From Bdellovibrio bacteriovorus (GTDB lineage Bacteria > Bdellovibrionota > Bdellovibrionia > Bdellovibrionales > Bdellovibrionaceae): DNA of 64,000 nucleotides. Positions within the stretch are counted from its first letter, which is position 1. Each line of letters starts with the position of its first letter. The stretch spans positions 1 through 64,000 of the forward strand of contig NZ_LUKD01000008.1 in assembly GCF_001592745.1 (NCBI RefSeq), written 5' to 3'. This document shows, in pieces, positions 61,303 through 64,000 of the stretch. The position numbers and the translations under genes are program-made. Under the pieces are notes generated by a model. It had not been told where the DNA came from. It saw nothing but the letters and a program-made list of their open reading frames with translations, and made no database searches.

Positions 61303-62357
61303 TGGCAAGCGTAGCACAAGCTATCAGAATGGCCCTTCACTACGGTGAAACTAATTTGGGCGTAAAAGATATTTTCGGACAAGACGTGGGAGCTCCACTC
61401 GGTGGTGTTTTCACGGCGACTCAAGGCCTTAAGACAGCGTGGAATTCTCCGCTTGATGAGCGTGGTATCATTGGTATGGCGATGGGTATTGCGATGGGTG
61501 GCGACAAGTGTGTGGCTGAAATCCAATTTGCAGACTACATCTTTAACACAATCGACCTCTTAAAAATTGCTGGAAACACTTTGTGGTGTACGAACGGTCA
61601 AGTTCAGTTGCCAATGGTTGTGATGACTCCGGTAGGTGCTGGGATTTTCGGATCTGTCTATCACTCTCACTCATTTGATGCGTGGGCGTCTCGTCTTCCA
61701 GGTTGGAAAATCGTGATGCCATCAAATCCTTTGGATGCTTACGGCTTGATGCTGGCAGCGATCAAAGATCCAAATCCAGTGTTGTATCTTAAATCAAAAG
61801 CTTTGATGCGCCATAAGGGTGACGAATTGATCCCTGGTGAGCCTTCAGACGAAAAAGAATTAAAAGCGATGATTGATAAGCCTGTGCAAAACGCCGAAGG
61901 CTGGAAACCTCGCTGGCCGGATTTGGAAGAGTACATCGTTCCAATCGGTAAGGGTAAAATCACTCATGCAGGTGAGCACATCACGGTTGTTACTTACAGT
62001 CGTATGGTTCATCTCTGTGATGAAGTGGCTCACAAACTTGCGGGCGAAGGTATCTCTGTTGAAGTGATTGATCTTCGTTCGATCTATCCTTATGACTGGC
62101 AGATGATTAAATCTTCTATTGAAAAAACGGGTCGCGTTCTTTTCGTGAACGAAGATACTGAAGTGACAAACTTCGGTGAGCACTTGGCTTATCGTGCAAC
62201 ACAAGAGCTATTCTATCAATTGATGGCGCGCCCTCGTGTTCTTGCTGGTAAAAACTTGCCAGGTATTGGTTTGCATCCAAATCTAGAAAAGAATTCCGTT
62301 CCTCAGTTGCATGATATTGAAACGGCAATTCGCGAAGTTGTGGCGGAAGTACCTTAA
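61302..62357 (+). CDS. 2-oxoacid dehydrogenase E1 beta
   Basis: This encodes 351 residues with the E1 beta features: FGQDVGAPLGGVFTATQGL (thiamine-binding Glu region replaced partly by Asp/Gln), GMAMGIAMGGDKCVAEIQFADYIF and SHSFDAWASRLPGWKIVMPSNP. It pairs with E1 alpha in a heterotetramer and its stop overlaps the following methyltransferase start by one base. Confidence 0.92.
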   Translation: MASVAQAIRMALHYGETNLGVKDIFGQDVGAPLGGVFTATQGLKTAWNSPLDERGIIGMAMGIAMGGDKCVAEIQFADYIFNTIDLLKIAGNTLWCTNGQVQLPMVVMTPVGAGIFGSVYHSHSFDAWASRLPGWKIVMPSNPLDAYGLMLAAIKDPNPVLYLKSKALMRHKGDELIPGEPSDEKELKAMIDKPVQNAEGWKPRWPDLEEYIVPIGKGKITHAGEHITVVTYSRMVHLCDEVAHKLAGEGISVEVIDLRSIYPYDWQMIKSSIEKTGRVLFVNEDTEVTNFGEHLAYRATQELFYQLMARPRVLAGKNLPGIGLHPNLEKNSVPQLHDIETAIREVVAEVP

Positions 62358-63199
62358 TGGCAAAAATGGATCTGGCTCATAAGAAAAAAGTTCGCCGTCG
62401 TGTGAACAAAAAAAGTTCGAAGGTTCACTTCGACAAATACGAACTTTATCGTAAGGCTGTTCAATCCGCTGAAAACGATGTGGTTTTTATCCGTGATACT
62501 TACAAAGAGTTGAAAGGGAAGAACCCACGCACATTCCGTGAAGACTTCTGCGGAACTTTTGCGCTTTCGACAGAGTGGATTAAACTCAATCCTCGTCACG
62601 AGTCGGTCGGGATTGATCTAGATCCAGAACCGATGGCTTACGGACGTCAGAACTATCTTGTTAAACTGCGTCCGGAACAGCAACGCCGTATGAAGTTGAT
62701 CGAAGGCAACGTTCTTGATCCGAACTTGCCAAAGGCAGACATTATCGCTGCAATGAACTTTTCTTACTTCTGCTTTAAGCAGCGTGAAGTGATCAAAAAG
62801 TATTTCGTGAATGCATTAAAGTCTTTGAATAAAGACGGCATGTTCTTAGTGGATATTTTCGGTGGCAGTCAGTGTTACGATGCTATTGAAGACACCATCA
62901 AGCATGAAGGTTTCACTTATTACTGGGATCAAACGAACTTCGATCCGGTGACGAATGAAGCTCTTTTCCACATTCACTTCCGTGTGGGTGGAAAAAAGAT
63001 CGAACAAGTTTTCACTTATGACTGGAGAATTTGGACGATCCCTGAAATTCGCGACATCATGATGGAGGCGGGTTTCAGAAAAACGCATGTTTATTGGGAA
63101 GGAACCGCGAAAGATGGTTCCGGTGATGGAAACTTCACTCGTGTCGATCACGGGGAAGCTTGTCAAAGTTGGATTGCCTACGTCGTAGGTGAAAAATAG
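62357..63199 (+). CDS. class I SAM-dependent methyltransferase
   Basis: This encodes 280 residues. The basic N-terminus (AHKKKVRRRVNKKSSK) precedes REDFCGTFALSTEWI (motif I, modified), SVGIDLDPEPMAYGR (motif II) and AAMNFSYFCFK. Its start overlaps the E1 beta stop, so the three genes form one operon. The substrate is unknown; operon position hints at a lipid- or cofactor-linked role, but this is weak. Confidence 0.8.
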   Translation: MAKMDLAHKKKVRRRVNKKSSKVHFDKYELYRKAVQSAENDVVFIRDTYKELKGKNPRTFREDFCGTFALSTEWIKLNPRHESVGIDLDPEPMAYGRQNYLVKLRPEQQRRMKLIEGNVLDPNLPKADIIAAMNFSYFCFKQREVIKKYFVNALKSLNKDGMFLVDIFGGSQCYDAIEDTIKHEGFTYYWDQTNFDPVTNEALFHIHFRVGGKKIEQVFTYDWRIWTIPEIRDIMMEAGFRKTHVYWEGTAKDGSGDGNFTRVDHGEACQSWIAYVVGEK

Positions 63200-63200
63200 G

Positions 63201-63226
63201 AAAGGCGGGGAGACCCGCCTTTTTTA
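63201..63226. terminator. bidirectional terminator
   Basis: AAAGGCGGG (63201-63209) and CCCGCCTTT (63214-63222) form a perfect 9-bp stem with a 4-base loop and a T-run, between the methyltransferase gene and the convergent cytochrome gene. Confidence 0.85.
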
Positions 63227-63592
63227 TTTTCCATTTTTCAGAAACAAAACATAGTAAGCTAAGGAAGCTCTTTCGTCTTCGCTTAAGGTCTTAAATGGTG
63301 CCATCGCAGTTCCTGGAATGCCGTCGCCGATCGTTTTAAGTACATTTTCTGGCTTATCACCATTCACGAATGTCGCATGTTTAAAGTCGCGAGGTTTGGG
63401 TTTCATCATTTTCCCTGCGGGACCTGCGCCATCTCCCTTTTCACCGTGACAGGCTAAGCAGTTTTTCTGATACAGCGCTTTTCCAGCTTCGATGCGTGCG
63501 GGAGTGGAGGGGGGCATTTCTGCGTGCGTCGTTGGCGCACAAAGAATTAGCAATAGTCCGAGGGTGGATAGGATCGCGCGATGTTGTTTCAT
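63224..63592 (-). CDS. small class I cytochrome c
   Basis: This encodes 122 residues with a signal peptide ending near THAEMPP. The haem site is CLACHGEKG, with Met as likely axial ligand in the TAMAPF segment. It is a periplasmic electron carrier. Stand-alone gene, convergent with the methyltransferase gene. Confidence 0.9.
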   Translation of the reverse strand: MKQHRAILSTLGLLLILCAPTTHAEMPPSTPARIEAGKALYQKNCLACHGEKGDGAGPAGKMMKPKPRDFKHATFVNGDKPENVLKTIGDGIPGTAMAPFKTLSEDERASLAYYVLFLKNGK

Positions 63593-63760
63593 TTCAAGGT
63601 CTCCTTTAGGTGAACTCTTTGTCCGTCTGATTTATCGGCGAGATTTTATGAAGATCCATCACGGCCCGAGGTGGATTTATTAAAATTTTATCGAGTGTCT
63701 CTTGATGAGGCTTGGTGATTGACCGAATAAGGGCCATCACTCATCAGGAGTTCTTGCATT

Positions 63761-64000
63761 ATGAAGGTCAGTTTAGAGACGAAGATAGCTGTGCTTATCA
63801 CCATTCCGCTTTTTGCTTTCGTCGCTTTAAGTGGATTCTATATTCATAATAATTGGCGCAGTTATAAAGAGGCCAATAATACACTCGTCATAACACAGCT
63901 TTTTGCCTCCACCGCAAAACTTGTTAAGGAATTGCAGTCTGAAAGAGCCAACGTGGGCCTGATCTTAATCGGGACCCAGAATCTGGAGGAGATTCAAGCG
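63761..64000 (+). CDS. N-terminal part of a NIT-type sensor protein (truncated by the window)
   Basis: An ATG at 63761, 9 bases after CAGGAG, opens a frame to the window edge. A transmembrane helix (KIAVLITIPLFAFVALSGFYI) is followed by VKELQSERANVGLIL, resembling the NIT (nitrate/nitrite-sensing) domain motif. The rest is missing, so the output (kinase, chemoreceptor or cyclase) is not known. Confidence 0.7.
   Translation, partial: MKVSLETKIAVLITIPLFAFVALSGFYIHNNWRSYKEANNTLVITQLFASTAKLVKELQSERANVGLILIGTQNLEEIQA

Overview
The window looks like chromosome from a predatory Bdellovibrio-type bacterium (Bdellovibrionota). This is inferred from gene content, not from a search. The pointers are a TIGR02147-type regulator, many small secreted proteins and lipoproteins, secreted subtilases and hydrolases, and a FliG C-terminal-like domain outside a flagellar operon. 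Genes are dense on both strands, many starts follow strong GGAGG-type ribosome binding sites, and many convergent pairs share one hairpin terminator. I found no transposase, integrase, CRISPR array or rRNA.

Layout. 1-18 kb: envelope and secreted proteins (alpha/beta hydrolase lipoprotein, VWA-like lipoprotein, FliG-like coiled-coil protein, secreted hydrolase coupled to a pyroglutamyl-peptidase-like gene), a Spy/CpxP-like protein with an ECF sigma factor and a membrane partner, an OmpA protein, a carboxylesterase, a Tam-like methyltransferase, an M24-fold protein and a 1158-residue secreted protein. 18-30 kb: a VOC protein with a tiny downstream gene, a TIGR02147 regulator with two related small secreted proteins, two subtilases, a BrkB-family membrane protein, a small alarmone hydrolase and several unknown exported proteins. 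30-36 kb: a DEAD-box helicase, a MerR regulator fused to what reads as a DNA polymerase III alpha (DnaE) core, a repeat-rich stretch around tRNA-Pro, and the genes for S18, L28 and L24. 36-51 kb: mostly housekeeping (nitrilase-family amidase, ETF-ubiquinone oxidoreductase, RNA methyltransferase, Mut7-C protein, LpxD, IF-1, Tex, TldD/TldE). 51-64 kb: SDR enzyme, HAD phosphatases, TopA, C-terminal processing protease, 2-oxoacid dehydrogenase E1 alpha/beta with a methyltransferase, cytochrome c, and the start of a NIT-type sensor.

The most unusual locus is 31760-33247. The N-terminus is a MerR DNA-binding domain. The C-terminal 350 residues follow the DnaE palm and following core in order: a GPGRG-N-SAGS signature, a degenerate PDxDxDF catalytic motif that keeps only one Asp, a second region keeping the third catalytic Asp, and the late helix-rich motifs. 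It has no PHP, beta-binding or OB domain. This suggests a replicative polymerase core reused in a regulator.

A second theme is structured non-coding DNA. Two 73-bp elements at 33326 and 33551 have four small hairpins each, and their last stem differs between copies but stays complementary. The second copy splits a tRNA-Pro 3-prime-end remnant. Long inverted repeats of 33-39 bp flank GC-rich hairpin cores at 40102-40239 and 59801-59972, with a weaker one at 35273-35396. Two further intergenic copies share a GCTGAAGCAGC-ended repeat. Several genes also have their ribosome binding site in or beside a 5-prime-leader hairpin.
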